A DNA stretch of 64,000 bases from JAPULR01 sp965238215 (GCA_965238215.1 OZ250180.1:2728001-2792000), one strand, 5' to 3'. Numbered from the stretch's first letter, positions 27,719 to 36,144 are shown. Notes: a model not told the origin generated them from the letters alone. Made by a program: numbers and translations.

Positions 27719-28362
27719 GGGGTCTTCCGCCGATTGATGCTCACGCACATATCGACGCCGGCATCGACCGCGCCGAGATCAGAAGTCTCCGCGCGCTTGT
27801 CTTCGCGATGACGCGGACGCTCGACGAGGCCGACACCGCAACTGCTCGCGAGGATGACATGGCGATCTGGGGTGTTGGCTGTCACCCAGGCTTGAAGAAG
27901 GCCCAGATCGGATTCGATGCTGGCCGATTCGAGGAACTTCTCACCCGAACCGCCGTGGCCGGCGAACTTGGGCTTGATGGAAAGTCCCGCGTATCAATGG
28001 ACCAGCAGGTTGCCACCCTCGCCAAGGCATTAGATGTCCTGCGTCGAAGACCTCGACTGGCAAGCCTGCATAGCTACGCCGCTACTGGGCAATTGCTGGA
28101 ATTATTGGAGAAGGACTGTCATTCTGGAATAATCCTCCACTGGTGGTTGGGTGACGCGCGCCAGACTGATCGGGCAGTGGAGTTGGGTTGCTACTTTTCC
28201 GTGAATGCCTCCTCTGTGAGACGCAAGGACGTACTGGCTGTAGTCCCGAGAGATCGGCTTCTGACTGAGACGGATCATCCATTCGGCGATAGACGTTCGC
28301 GACTTCGCAAACCCGGGCGTGTTGACGACGTCGAATTGGCTATCAACGTCATTACGGCATGA
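27715..28362 (+). CDS. qatD: TatD-like metal-dependent hydrolase (QatD-like)
   Basis: A 215-aa TIM-barrel hydrolase of the TatD DNase family. Metal-binding features visible: DAHAHID at the N-terminus, the Glu of AGELGLDG, HSYAATG, the HWW segment and the final Asp in LTETDHPFGD. It starts at GTG 27715, overlapping the stop of the QueC-like fragment, so the pair is translationally coupled. In Qat systems QatD is required for phage defence beside QatA, B and C. Here only the end of qatC and an intact-looking qatD survive, which makes an orphaned module likely. Confidence 0.75.
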   Translation: MRGLPPIDAHAHIDAGIDRAEIRSLRALVFAMTRTLDEADTATAREDDMAIWGVGCHPGLKKAQIGFDAGRFEELLTRTAVAGELGLDGKSRVSMDQQVATLAKALDVLRRRPRLASLHSYAATGQLLELLEKDCHSGIILHWWLGDARQTDRAVELGCYFSVNASSVRRKDVLAVVPRDRLLTETDHPFGDRRSRLRKPGRVDDVELAINVITA

Positions 28363-28616
28363 GCCCTAGCGAGGTGAGACGGCTGATGTGGGCAAATCTC
28401 AGCCTGTTGATATCGACTGCGGGATGCTCCACACTTCTCCCGCATGAAACGCGAGTCGCGCTCGCAGCCCACTCATGATGGGAACCCAATCGTTGCACTG
28501 TGTGCTAGGGGCTAAGTAGTGGCGGGTGCTTACGGGCTTATCAACCACATCCTAAAGACGGTACCGCCTGCCGCTCAGCCAACATGATGCTCCTTGCCTC
28601 CCTCCGCCCCTACGCA
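28363..28616. other. Intergenic region between converging defence genes
   Basis: This lies between the ends of the rightward qatD and the leftward CBASS operon. I see no gene, no convincing terminator hairpin and no member of the intergenic repeat families. Confidence 0.4.
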
Positions 28617-28859
28617 TCACACTACGGGAATCGAGAGTCCTTGGTGCGTCGATAGGCTGCCGAGCCACATCTCGAAGACGGTGGTATCTACCGTATGCGT
28701 TGGTGGGCCTAAGCGTACTATACTGTGAACTTTTCGCTTGGAGGTCTCGATATAGGAGACGCCAGCTCCTCTTGGCCCGTCAATGATTCCTAGGTCCGGG
28801 ATGACACATCCCACCTCTCGCAAGAATCCAAACTGCGGCGCGTATGATTTGTTCGTCAT
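28617..28859 (-). CDS. 80-aa ORF coupled to the SLOG gene
   Basis: An 80-residue ORF whose ATG (28859) overlaps the TGA of the SLOG gene (ATGA). It has no signal peptide or membrane segment; the sequence has a Gly/Pro-rich middle (VIPDLGIIDGPRGAGVSYI) and ends SLSTHQGLSIPVV. I do not recognise it. Coupled position makes it a likely last gene of the CBASS operon, or the remaining N-terminal part of a longer protein. A known type IV accessory gene (OGG-like glycosylase) would be much longer and shows no match here. Confidence 0.5.
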   Translation of the reverse strand: MTNKSYAPQFGFLREVGCVIPDLGIIDGPRGAGVSYIETSKRKVHSIVRLGPPTHTVDTTVFEMWLGSLSTHQGLSIPVV

Positions 28860-29692
28860 CCCACTGACCGCAGTATTGACTCAATGATCTTGATGGCGGC
28901 CGACACCACCGGAAGCGCTTTGGCGAACTGCCACGCACGAATCAATCTCTTCGTGGCTCTTGCTCGCCAGGTCGTTTGCGGAACGGAGTCAAGCTCTCTT
29001 TCGATAAGTTCGACCGCCACTTGGGCCACACCCTCCGCGTCGTTGATTCCCCTGTTCAAGCCCAATAGTCCGGTCCTGTTTATCACATCCCTGTAGGTGT
29101 CGGGGAAGAAGCGGTTAGGGTCTGACATCATCTCCCTATGAAGAGCTACTGCTCCTTCGCCATCGTCGTTAAGCGAGCCTAGACCAAGATCCAGCGGCAG
29201 TACAGGTTTGCCTAGTTCTGTCATCTCTTTCCCAACCGAGTAAGTACCTTTACCACCGCCTATTCCTAGCATAGCGTCGGCCCATTCTACCTGGGCCTTA
29301 CGATACTCACCGCCGGTGAATCGCTCACGTTGTATGTGATGGAGCTCCACAACATTCCGTTGCTCCAGATTAGCTAGCAACCTTAGATTGGCATCGTCTA
29401 TCTTCCTCTCCGCTGCTTCATCGGACATCACGACATGTGTATACGGGCGGGGGGGCTCCGCAGTAGTTTCCGCGTACTTTTCGACCTCCCGCAAAACAAT
29501 CCAGTCGAATATGTGAGGTACGCCATAATCGTCCTTGGTGGAGTTTTCGTCACTGCCTAGGACTACGAGGCTTCCCCCTCTGCTCAGCACTTTACGTGTG
29601 AAGGAGCAAAGGAGCCCGACAGCCAAGCTCAACTTAGCTTGCGGGCAAGAGTAACTGGCACTGCCAGAAATCAGTATGAGCTTACCTTTCAT
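28856..29692 (-). CDS. SLOG-domain protein, likely CBASS effector
   Basis: A 278-aa protein with a Rossmann-like SLOG/LOG fold. It opens KLILISGSASYSCP; the hallmark GIGGGKGTYSVGKEM lies at about 145-160 and is followed by GKPVLPLDLGLGS. SLOG domains bind or cleave nucleotides and serve as sensors or effectors in cyclic-oligonucleotide defence systems. The C-terminal 35 residues (from RATKRLIRAW) are basic and amphipathic, perhaps membrane-associating. It follows the CD-NTase gene by 23 bp and overlaps the 80-aa ORF. The effector role is inferred from family and position. Confidence 0.75.
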   Translation of the reverse strand: MKGKLILISGSASYSCPQAKLSLAVGLLCSFTRKVLSRGGSLVVLGSDENSTKDDYGVPHIFDWIVLREVEKYAETTAEPPRPYTHVVMSDEAAERKIDDANLRLLANLEQRNVVELHHIQRERFTGGEYRKAQVEWADAMLGIGGGKGTYSVGKEMTELGKPVLPLDLGLGSLNDDGEGAVALHREMMSDPNRFFPDTYRDVINRTGLLGLNRGINDAEGVAQVAVELIERELDSVPQTTWRARATKRLIRAWQFAKALPVVSAAIKIIESILRSVG

Positions 29693-29715
29693 CGACGATC
29701 TTGGCTCCCGGTGGG

Positions 29716-30591
29716 CTATTCGAACAGATTATCGATGTCTGCTTGGGACTTACATTGATTGAGGCTGTCTCGCATCCTCTGAAAGTTAGCAGCCGCCGTC
29801 TGACGGGCAGTGCTCCCCTGGTGGCCCATGTAGTCGTCTACATATCTCGATTGACCGGTTGAGTCCTTAATCGGCCGGTGGACTGCTCTGGAAGAGTAGT
29901 CCACTAGGTGACTCACCATGCTCTTCAGGTCAGTAGCTCCCCCGTAGTTCTTGAACGCCTCTATGGCCAGGGATTCAATGTGATAGCCGGTGATCCTGTC
30001 TTTGTCGCTCCGAATGAGACGATGGGCGAGGGCTTTGGTCAACTTGATGGCTGGTATAACTTGCCCGCGGCTGGCCTGATTGATGTCCGTTAGCTTTTGG
30101 GCAAATCTCTCTGGGTGCAGCACTCCGCTCCACTGGTTACAGCTTGGGTTTGCAATCCTTATACCTGATTTAGTTCGTATCGCAGGAAGGACTTGAATTT
30201 CGTGGCCGTCAGCATATTTGACGGTCACTGCTAAATTGCCTGTCGACACTTGCGTCTTCGGCATACGTTGCTGGATCAACTCTGCCATTCTTTGGATAAC
30301 AACCTTCGGAGCTTGGCCCGAGAGCGACGAATCATTCACTGTGAGAAGAACGTCCACATCACTCAGACCGTCTACATAAGTATGGCGACTGACTGAACCA
30401 CCGAACCGAGTCGGCAACACATCGTTTCCGGTCTACTCCAACGCATGTCGCAAACCTCGGATGTGTCGATTTATCGCTTCCGTGTTCCTCTCGTTGTAAT
30501 CCCGCAGCTTGTCGCGTAAGTGCCCATTTATCTGGTCGTCTCTCAATACTCGCCTAGGTTGCCATACAAATCCGCCAGAACTGCCACCCAT
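29716..30591 (-). pseudogene. CD-NTase of a CBASS system, in-frame TAG at codon 53
   Basis: The gene starts at ATG 30591 behind AAAGGAG and reads MGGSSGGFVWQPRRV and on to codon 52, then meets TAG (30433-30435). The same frame continues with TGNDVLPTRFGGSVSRHTYV and the nucleotidyltransferase motif GGS...SDVDVLL, the third acidic position in HEIQVLPAI, and a normal C-terminus to 29716. The full frame is 292 codons. CD-NTases make cyclic oligonucleotides on phage infection. A GTG at 30420 could restart translation but would lack the N-terminal helix. The Gly-Gly N-terminus is notable beside a QueC-like partner. Inactivation by nonsense mutation is most likely. Confidence 0.78.
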
Positions 30592-30602
30592 ATGGTGCTC
30601 CT

Positions 30603-31577
30603 TTATCTCCAGATTTCTGCCCCGGCGATTTCTGCAATGTAAGCCGCCTGCCGGGCAAGGGGAAATTCTTCAATGAGGGATGCAAGGTCACCATTTGCCG
30701 CGTATCGTCGCAGCGCCTCTTGCAGTTGGTACAAGAATCGCAGATTATGAGTCCACTCCTCAGCCAAGAGGTCTAGGTCGGTCAGATTCCACTTCATGTC
30801 TTCCATCGCCGATTCGTCTACCGGTAAGGAAGCGTGGCTACGAAAAGCTAATCGGAGCCAATTGAGGCCATCGAAGATGTCGGCACCACAAAGGAAGTAG
30901 GTCAGCACTTCATAAGGGTTAATTGCTCCGAAGACATGAATTGGTGTACTTAGCCCTGTGTCATTCAGTAAATTACGCAACGTTACGACGGAACCGCATC
31001 GTCTCAGAAAGGAATTGCCTACCTCGCGAGCGGTAATCCCGATGATGTCAAATTGCCTCAATGCCTCCTGATGTTGAGTCAGTTTGGGCAGGTTGACCAA
31101 CCCTGTCGGGTCCGTGGGTTTAACCAGGAAATCCGATACTGCACGGGGGGCGTGGGAGAAGTCCTCGGACGATCTTTCGATTTGCTCCTCAAGCTTGCCG
31201 GCCTCATCAAAGTTAACGAGTATGACGTTTCCTTTCTGGCCAATATCTCTTACAGAATCATGGTATCTTGCCCTCGTCCATTCGCCGGTCAATGCAGATG
31301 CATGTAATTTGCCAGAACTATACTCCTTACTGGTCTCGTACAGGCCGCTGTCTACGATGACGACATTGACCACATCGGTAGCATCTGCCGGGATACGCCC
31401 TACGGCAACGTCAAACGCGCTCACGAGGCATACGCCGTAGAGTTTGTGCTTGAATTCTTCCCAGACGTTCGATATATGGGGGAACCCACGGCTGGAAAAG
31501 GACGGTGCGATGAGCGGGGTACTCACCTCCAGCTTATGAATTCTTCGGATATCGGCGTGCGGATATTCAACGTCCAT
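30603..31577 (-). CDS. TGT-like (tRNA-guanine transglycosylase-like) CBASS protein
   Basis: A 324-aa TIM-barrel protein related to tRNA-guanine transglycosylases: PLIAPSFSSRGFP near the start, IHVFGAINPYEVLTYFLCGA, and DIFDGLNWLRLAF, which matches the GVDMFD region holding the catalytic Asp of TGT. The usual CxCxxC zinc site is not visible, so it is a divergent, probably specialised member. The start at 31577 overlaps the end of the QueC-like gene by 11 nt; the CD-NTase gene follows 11 nt downstream. QueC-like and TGT-like genes beside a CD-NTase define type IV CBASS (genes called cap9 and cap10). Confidence 0.75.
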   Translation of the reverse strand: MDVEYPHADIRRIHKLEVSTPLIAPSFSSRGFPHISNVWEEFKHKLYGVCLVSAFDVAVGRIPADATDVVNVVIVDSGLYETSKEYSSGKLHASALTGEWTRARYHDSVRDIGQKGNVILVNFDEAGKLEEQIERSSEDFSHAPRAVSDFLVKPTDPTGLVNLPKLTQHQEALRQFDIIGITAREVGNSFLRRCGSVVTLRNLLNDTGLSTPIHVFGAINPYEVLTYFLCGADIFDGLNWLRLAFRSHASLPVDESAMEDMKWNLTDLDLLAEEWTHNLRFLYQLQEALRRYAANGDLASLIEEFPLARQAAYIAEIAGAEIWR

Positions 31578-33573
31578 CGATTTCAATCCTATCGCGACAA
31601 GAAGGGCATTCCGCACAGGCGGGCGCATTCTGCCGTTCACAACTATACGTCAAGCCTAGAGGCACCGCCTCTTCCTTGGCGAACTGAACAACTTCAGCCT
31701 TAGTGTTAGCCAGGAACGGCACGGACAAAATAACCATACCTCCGGAATAGCCGTTCAAGAGTCTTTGCATGTGTCTGACGAAAAGTGGTGTTGTGTCATA
31801 GTAGTCGAAGAGTGCGTTGATGCCCAAAGCGATCGTCAGTGGTCTCTGTATGAAAGTGGCAGCTGCGGTCAGAATCAACAATGCGTTTCTACCGAAGAAC
31901 TCGCCGCGGTCCGAAACCAGAGTGACACCCAGGTTCACCTTCTCGATATTGATTTGGTAATGGCTCGCAATGCGCTGAGCTGATTCCCATTCGCTCAAAG
32001 CCGCCGGTTGCCCATAGTCGAAGAACAAGCCTGATACCATTGAGTTTGCGTCTTGGCACGCAGCAATCGTAGCTGAGGAATCTATTCCACCACTAGCTAG
32101 GAGTGTGTCCGAGTAAGGGCAAGGGGTTGAGGGAGATATGTCCTGGGTGGGATGGAGACAACCATTTTTGCCCCTCGGGAGTCGCAAGTGTCCCATCAGT
32201 TCCCTGAAAATCGTGTCGCCCATCGGCTCAGACGGGTTTGATGCAGCTTCGACGGTTCGTCTCAACCCTGTCTCGGCGCGGAGTTTGAACCCAGCCCTGT
32301 ACAGCTTCAGAAGGTTATGGCCCAGGCAGATCAGCAGCCACTCACCGTTCACCTTGTCCAGACCACGCAGCAGGAACTGCCGGAAGCCCCGACCATGCTT
32401 GATCTGACCGAATACCGGCTCCACGGTCTCCATCCGTAAGGCGTAACGCTGTCTACCACGTTTCGTGCGAAGCTTCCGACGCATCCGGTCTCTTGCTGAA
32501 AGATGTTTCGGTATCCGGCCACGGGGAGCGGGCGGCAATATCCTGCCATGACGAGTCTGATCAGGGGCTATGAAGGGATCCATTCCCAGTGCGTGGATCT
32601 TCTCGGTCGCCTCCGCAGAGTAGTAACCCGCGTCTGCGGATACCTCCCGGGGAACCTCCCCGGCGTTGGCTATGGCCTCCTCCATCATGACCACCGCCTG
32701 CCGCTTGTCCGAGGACTGGTTGGTCGCCCGCGCCGCCACTATCACCTGGCTCGAACTGTCCACCACCGCCTGACAGTTGTATGCCTGTACGTACTGACGG
32801 CCTCCCGGCTCGGGCATGATGCGCGATTCAGGGTCGGTGAAGTTGCGCTGCGCGCTCTCATCAGGGACCCCACTATGCGCTCCATCCTCTGACACAGCCT
32901 CAACCTCGGCTTCCAGAGCCCCCATCGCCTCTCGTATCTTCCTGAGCCGACCCTCCCGAAAGGCCAACTCTGCAGGCAGCTCGTCTCCGCGCTTGTCCCT
33001 ACCGAACCGCCGGTCCTCCTCTTCATCCAACTCCGCCGCCCTGCGCAGCAACTGTTCCACCTCAGCTTCCAACTCAGCACACTTCTCCCTCATCCGCCCA
33101 TAACTCATAGCCTTGTGCTTCGATGCGTTCGCCTTCACCTTTGTCCCGTCCAGCGACACGTGGCCCAGCTTCACAAGACCAGCACGCTGACACACCGACA
33201 GCACCCCCAAGAACAACTTAGACAACTCACGCAGGTGATCCTTACGAAAGTCCGATATCGTCCTGAAGTCCGGCGTGTTGTTGGCAGCCAGTACCCGAAA
33301 CGCGATGTCCTCCCGCAGACGCTGGGCGATCCGGCGCGACGATGCCACCCCTACGCAGTAGCCGTAGACCAATACCTTGACCATCATCCGTGGATGATAG
33401 GGTGGACCACCTCGACTCTCACCCTCGTACACCGACGTGATGCCCGACAGGTCCAACTGGTCCACGATCTCGGAGATGAAATATGACAGGTGGTCCGCTG
33501 GCAACCACTCCTGCATCGCTACCGGAATCAGAAACTGCTGGTTCGGTTCGTAGGAACGATAGGTCTTGCTCAT
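31567..33573 (-). CDS. Fused ORF: IS1182/IS5-like transposase plus QueC-like domain
   Basis: One 668-aa frame. Residues 1-490 are a transposase with an N-terminal DUF772-like region, a coiled-coil insert (160-225) and a full DDE set: D142 in SLDGTKVKANA, D314 in SADAGYYS, E385 in METVEPVFGQIKHGRGFRQF. The IS has no stop codon before its end, so the frame runs through the inverted repeat and into the target gene. Residues 491-668 are the QueC-like protein from LASGGIDSS on. The IS-encoded SDTL replaces the host TIVL, so the PP-loop strand is nearly kept. The transposase may still be active. Confidence 0.8.
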   Translation of the reverse strand: MSKTYRSYEPNQQFLIPVAMQEWLPADHLSYFISEIVDQLDLSGITSVYEGESRGGPPYHPRMMVKVLVYGYCVGVASSRRIAQRLREDIAFRVLAANNTPDFRTISDFRKDHLRELSKLFLGVLSVCQRAGLVKLGHVSLDGTKVKANASKHKAMSYGRMREKCAELEAEVEQLLRRAAELDEEEDRRFGRDKRGDELPAELAFREGRLRKIREAMGALEAEVEAVSEDGAHSGVPDESAQRNFTDPESRIMPEPGGRQYVQAYNCQAVVDSSSQVIVAARATNQSSDKRQAVVMMEEAIANAGEVPREVSADAGYYSAEATEKIHALGMDPFIAPDQTRHGRILPPAPRGRIPKHLSARDRMRRKLRTKRGRQRYALRMETVEPVFGQIKHGRGFRQFLLRGLDKVNGEWLLICLGHNLLKLYRAGFKLRAETGLRRTVEAASNPSEPMGDTIFRELMGHLRLPRGKNGCLHPTQDISPSTPCPYSDTLLASGGIDSSATIAACQDANSMVSGLFFDYGQPAALSEWESAQRIASHYQINIEKVNLGVTLVSDRGEFFGRNALLILTAAATFIQRPLTIALGINALFDYYDTTPLFVRHMQRLLNGYSGGMVILSVPFLANTKAEVVQFAKEEAVPLGLTYSCERQNAPACAECPSCRDRIEIDGR

Positions 33574-33654
33574 TGATCACCCCCATACCCCTTGGCTGTC
33601 TTCTCATCATACTCCCCATAGTTCACCAACGGTATTACTCGGACACACTCCTAG
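32097..33654 (-). mobile_element. Complete IS (1550 bp) with CTAG target duplication
   Basis: Element ends: GAGTGTGTCCGAGTAA at 32101-32116 and its exact reverse complement at 33635-33650, a perfect 16-bp inverted repeat. CTAG directly flanks both ends (32097-32100 and 33651-33654). Taking the element out with one CTAG copy restores the QueC-like frame, which proves the borders. It carries one transposase gene on the minus strand. The intact repeats and target duplication point to a recent insertion. Confidence 0.92.
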
Positions 33655-33675
33655 TACAATCGTGTGACGATCCAT

Positions 33676-34080
33676 TGGCGCTACTCCGGTACGGTGTCGT
33701 CTGTTCTCTGAGGTCCAGACACATTCGCTTGGTGATCATAGCTTGTCGCATCCAAGGACAGCGTATCTTGCATATCAGTCAGCCATCATGCTATATATCT
33801 GACATTCTATATCAAGACTACCCTTGTGAAAGCCTTTTGGCCCCCATCCCCTATCCCTTCCCGCTATAACCCCCTTGCCATCCCCAAACCATCCTCGTAA
33901 CCGGCACCACCGGCAGCAGCAGCGGCCGGACTCGCCCCGCGTCTCTTCAGAGAGGCCACCGCGTCCGAGTCCTCGTCCGCAGCCCCCAAACCCGTCCCAT
34001 CCCGCCCCTGGAGCGCCGACGTGGAATTCTCCGTCGGCTGATCGGCCATGGATTTCGGGGCCGGTTGTCAAGATAGGGAA
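33676..34080. other. Gene-free stretch upstream of the CBASS operon
   Basis: No gene can be supported here; ORFs in the C-rich part (33850-34060) look like composition effects. The part next to 33675 should contain the CBASS promoter, but no clear -10/-35 pair stands out. An AT-rich patch (about 33785-33815) is the best place for it. This is also the right border of the accessory region. Confidence 0.4.
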
Positions 34081-34114
34081 GGCCCCGCCGTTTTGGGGGT
34101 AAAACGGCGGGGCC
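34081..34114 (-). terminator. Strong hairpin terminator of the solute-binding protein gene
   Basis: A perfect 14-bp stem (GGCCCCGCCGTTTT and AAAACGGCGGGGCC) with a 6-nt loop, 43 bp after the stop of the leftward solute-binding protein gene. The T-tract on the minus strand is weak (CCTTCCC), so it may act as an mRNA 3' stabiliser as well. Confidence 0.75.
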
Positions 34115-34157
34115 TATTGTCGCGCTTAACGCGGCGGAATTTCTTGTCCCTATGGGT

Positions 34158-36014
34158 CTATTGGTACACGGGGACGGTGTATTCGTGGTAACGGTACGTT
34201 CCGAAGTTGGAGAAGTTCACAGTGTAGTCTTCCACAACGTCGGGATTGTACGCAACCTGGGAGAAGACCCAAACCAGTGGTATGGTGAATGCCTTGTCGT
34301 GCCAGGCGTCGCCAAAGACAATGGCGCCCGCGTCTCTCTCCTCCACGCTCGTGGCGGAGCGGCATACTTCCTGGAGGGTGTCTACCTCTTCGAATTCTCG
34401 GTAGCCAACTCCACTGTCGTAAGGGAACCCGAACTGGATGCGGTTGCATATCGGGCTGTACCCGGGGGAAGCGCCGTACATCCAACTGGAGTCCTTACCA
34501 GACTGCGCCTTCGCGCGAAATTCTCCGAAGTTCTGGTCTATCTCCAGCTTGGTAGTGACGCCCACAGCGGCGAAGTATTGGATTATCTGCTCGCACATGG
34601 AGGGCCAGTCCGGGACGACCCGGTGGGTGCGCAGACAGTTTATGCGGGTTTCAAAGCCGTCGGGGAAGCCCGCGTCGGCCAACATCTGCTTGGCGGCCTC
34701 GGGGTCGTAGGGATAGGGCCAGCCGCCGTCCTTGCCGGTCTTACCGTCAGGCCCGGGAACAGGCGCCCACCGGTCCTGCCAGTCGGAGCGCCAGGTGGGG
34801 TATTCGTCAATCAGTGGGAAGGCCTCGCCGTTGTAGAAGACCTCGTTGAGCTCGTTGCGGTCTACGGCGTAGTTGAGGGCCAGCCGAACTTGGGGGTTCC
34901 TTATCGGATCGTCCGCGTCGTAGGCATCCGGCGAACCCTTGGGCCGCCCACCACTGGGCGGCTCGCCCGTGTCCGGGTCCACGTAGTTCATCTCACGATA
35001 GTAGACAAACGCGATGGCCTGGTTGACGCTGGGAAGGGTGGCCTTGCTGATGGAGTAGCCGCCACTTTGAATCTGCTCCCGCTGGTCAGCCACCAGGGGA
35101 ATGATGTCCGCCTCGCCGGTGAAGAACATGGCTAGGCGCGTGGCGGGTTCCTGGATCTGCAGGAACTCCAACTCGTGGAACTCAGGTGTCTTCCTCCAGT
35201 GATCTTCCACCCGTTCGTGGAGGTACGACTGGTCGATCTCGTGGCTGACGTAGGACCACGGTCCGGTGCCGACGGGATCGGACTGGTAGCCTTCTTCGCC
35301 GCCTACTGCGTCCCAGTGGTCGCGGCTCAAAATGCCGGATTCCCAAACGTCCGATACGTTGAAGGGGAGTTCCAGGTTCACGTTTGGCGTGTGGGCGGTG
35401 ACCTTGTAGTCGTTAACCACTTCCCAGTCTTCGGGGTCGCCGAGAAGGCCGTGCCAGCGGCCGGGGCTTCTGGTCAACGTGGTCGGGAAGTTGCCTATAT
35501 CCCCAATCAGCAGGTCCCAGGTCATGGTCAGGTCCTTGGCGCTGAACGTGAAGTCCCCGTAGGGCTCGCCGCCCTTATAGAAGGGAACGTTCTCTCTCAA
35601 CTCGAAAGTCCACGTCTTGCCGTCGGTGCCGGAGTCCCAGGCGAGCGCCAGCTCCGGCAGCTCCTCGTTGCTGCGAATGTCGTGGCCAATGAGGTGCTCG
35701 TATTCCGGCATCTTTGCCCAGGAAACCTGGCTGCCGGGGTAGGGGATGGTGAACTGCTCGCCGTCCACAGGATTGGCGGTTACGAGCCGGGTCTTAACCG
35801 GAATCTTCGCCGCCATAGTGGGCGCAGGCGTTGCTGTGGCTGTAGCGACCGGGGCCGCCGTTGCAACGGGCTCGTCGTCACCGCCGCAGGCGGCTATCGC
35901 CAACGCCAGCAGCAGAAGCAATGCTACGGAGACAAGAATTCCGGGTATTCTAAGTTTGGATTTGATACGTTTAGGCAGAGTCTGCAAATCTTTCTCTCCA
36001 ATTCTAATGTGCAA
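34158..36014 (-). CDS. ABC transporter substrate-binding lipoprotein, family 5
   Basis: A 618-aa peptide/opine/nickel-type solute-binding protein (SBP_bac_5). A basic N-terminus and a hydrophobic segment end in the lipobox AIAACGGDD (Cys near residue 43), then an Ala/Thr/Pro linker. The body shows the family phrases FTFSAKDLTMTWD, SDPVGTGPW, PQVRLALNYAVDRNELNEVF and YDPEAAKQMLADAGFPDGF. No permease or ATPase gene is adjacent, so it depends on transporter parts elsewhere. A strong terminator lies downstream. Substrate is probably an oligopeptide or similar; it cannot be told from sequence. Confidence 0.92.
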   Translation of the reverse strand: MHIRIGEKDLQTLPKRIKSKLRIPGILVSVALLLLLALAIAACGGDDEPVATAAPVATATATPAPTMAAKIPVKTRLVTANPVDGEQFTIPYPGSQVSWAKMPEYEHLIGHDIRSNEELPELALAWDSGTDGKTWTFELRENVPFYKGGEPYGDFTFSAKDLTMTWDLLIGDIGNFPTTLTRSPGRWHGLLGDPEDWEVVNDYKVTAHTPNVNLELPFNVSDVWESGILSRDHWDAVGGEEGYQSDPVGTGPWSYVSHEIDQSYLHERVEDHWRKTPEFHELEFLQIQEPATRLAMFFTGEADIIPLVADQREQIQSGGYSISKATLPSVNQAIAFVYYREMNYVDPDTGEPPSGGRPKGSPDAYDADDPIRNPQVRLALNYAVDRNELNEVFYNGEAFPLIDEYPTWRSDWQDRWAPVPGPDGKTGKDGGWPYPYDPEAAKQMLADAGFPDGFETRINCLRTHRVVPDWPSMCEQIIQYFAAVGVTTKLEIDQNFGEFRAKAQSGKDSSWMYGASPGYSPICNRIQFGFPYDSGVGYREFEEVDTLQEVCRSATSVEERDAGAIVFGDAWHDKAFTIPLVWVFSQVAYNPDVVEDYTVNFSNFGTYRYHEYTVPVYQ

Positions 36015-36144
36015 TAGCCTATATCACCCCGTAAATTGGGGTGATACGGCGATATCGGCAAAGGCTAGACTTGCGCAAAGGCTTTGTCAAGCGGCAAACT
36101 TGAAATATACTTTGGAGAAGCTTGTAATAGAAGGTTGATGATAG

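Larger units (their letters stand above)
31567..33675 (-). pseudogene. QueC-like CBASS protein, split by an IS
   Basis: Removing the IS and one CTAG copy joins 33675-33651 to 32096-31567 and restores one frame of 184 aa: MDRHTIVL, then ASGGIDSSATIAACQDA. It has the PP-loop SGGIDSS and a C-terminal four-Cys zinc motif (CERQNAPACAECPSCRDR). The rebuilt start has GGAG 8 nt upstream. QueC makes 7-cyano-7-deazaguanine; the CBASS homolog (Cap9) instead has, from recollection of recent work, a role in joining a deazapurine to the N-terminus of the CD-NTase. Only the first eight codons are cut off, and the rest is fused in frame to the transposase. Confidence 0.78.

Noticed and set aside
28617..28859. 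OGG-type DNA glycosylase (Cap11) of type IV CBASS
   Set aside because: Only 80 aa, with no helix-hairpin-helix or catalytic Lys/Asp pattern.
25949..30435. TAG reassigned to an amino acid
   Set aside because: ispG, the ThiF-like gene, the response regulator and others end in TAG at the expected places, so TAG is a normal stop; two TAG lesions are not enough.
33850..34070. Genes in the C-rich stretch before the terminator
   Set aside because: Readings in several frames are Pro/Ser/Gly low-complexity with no start signals.
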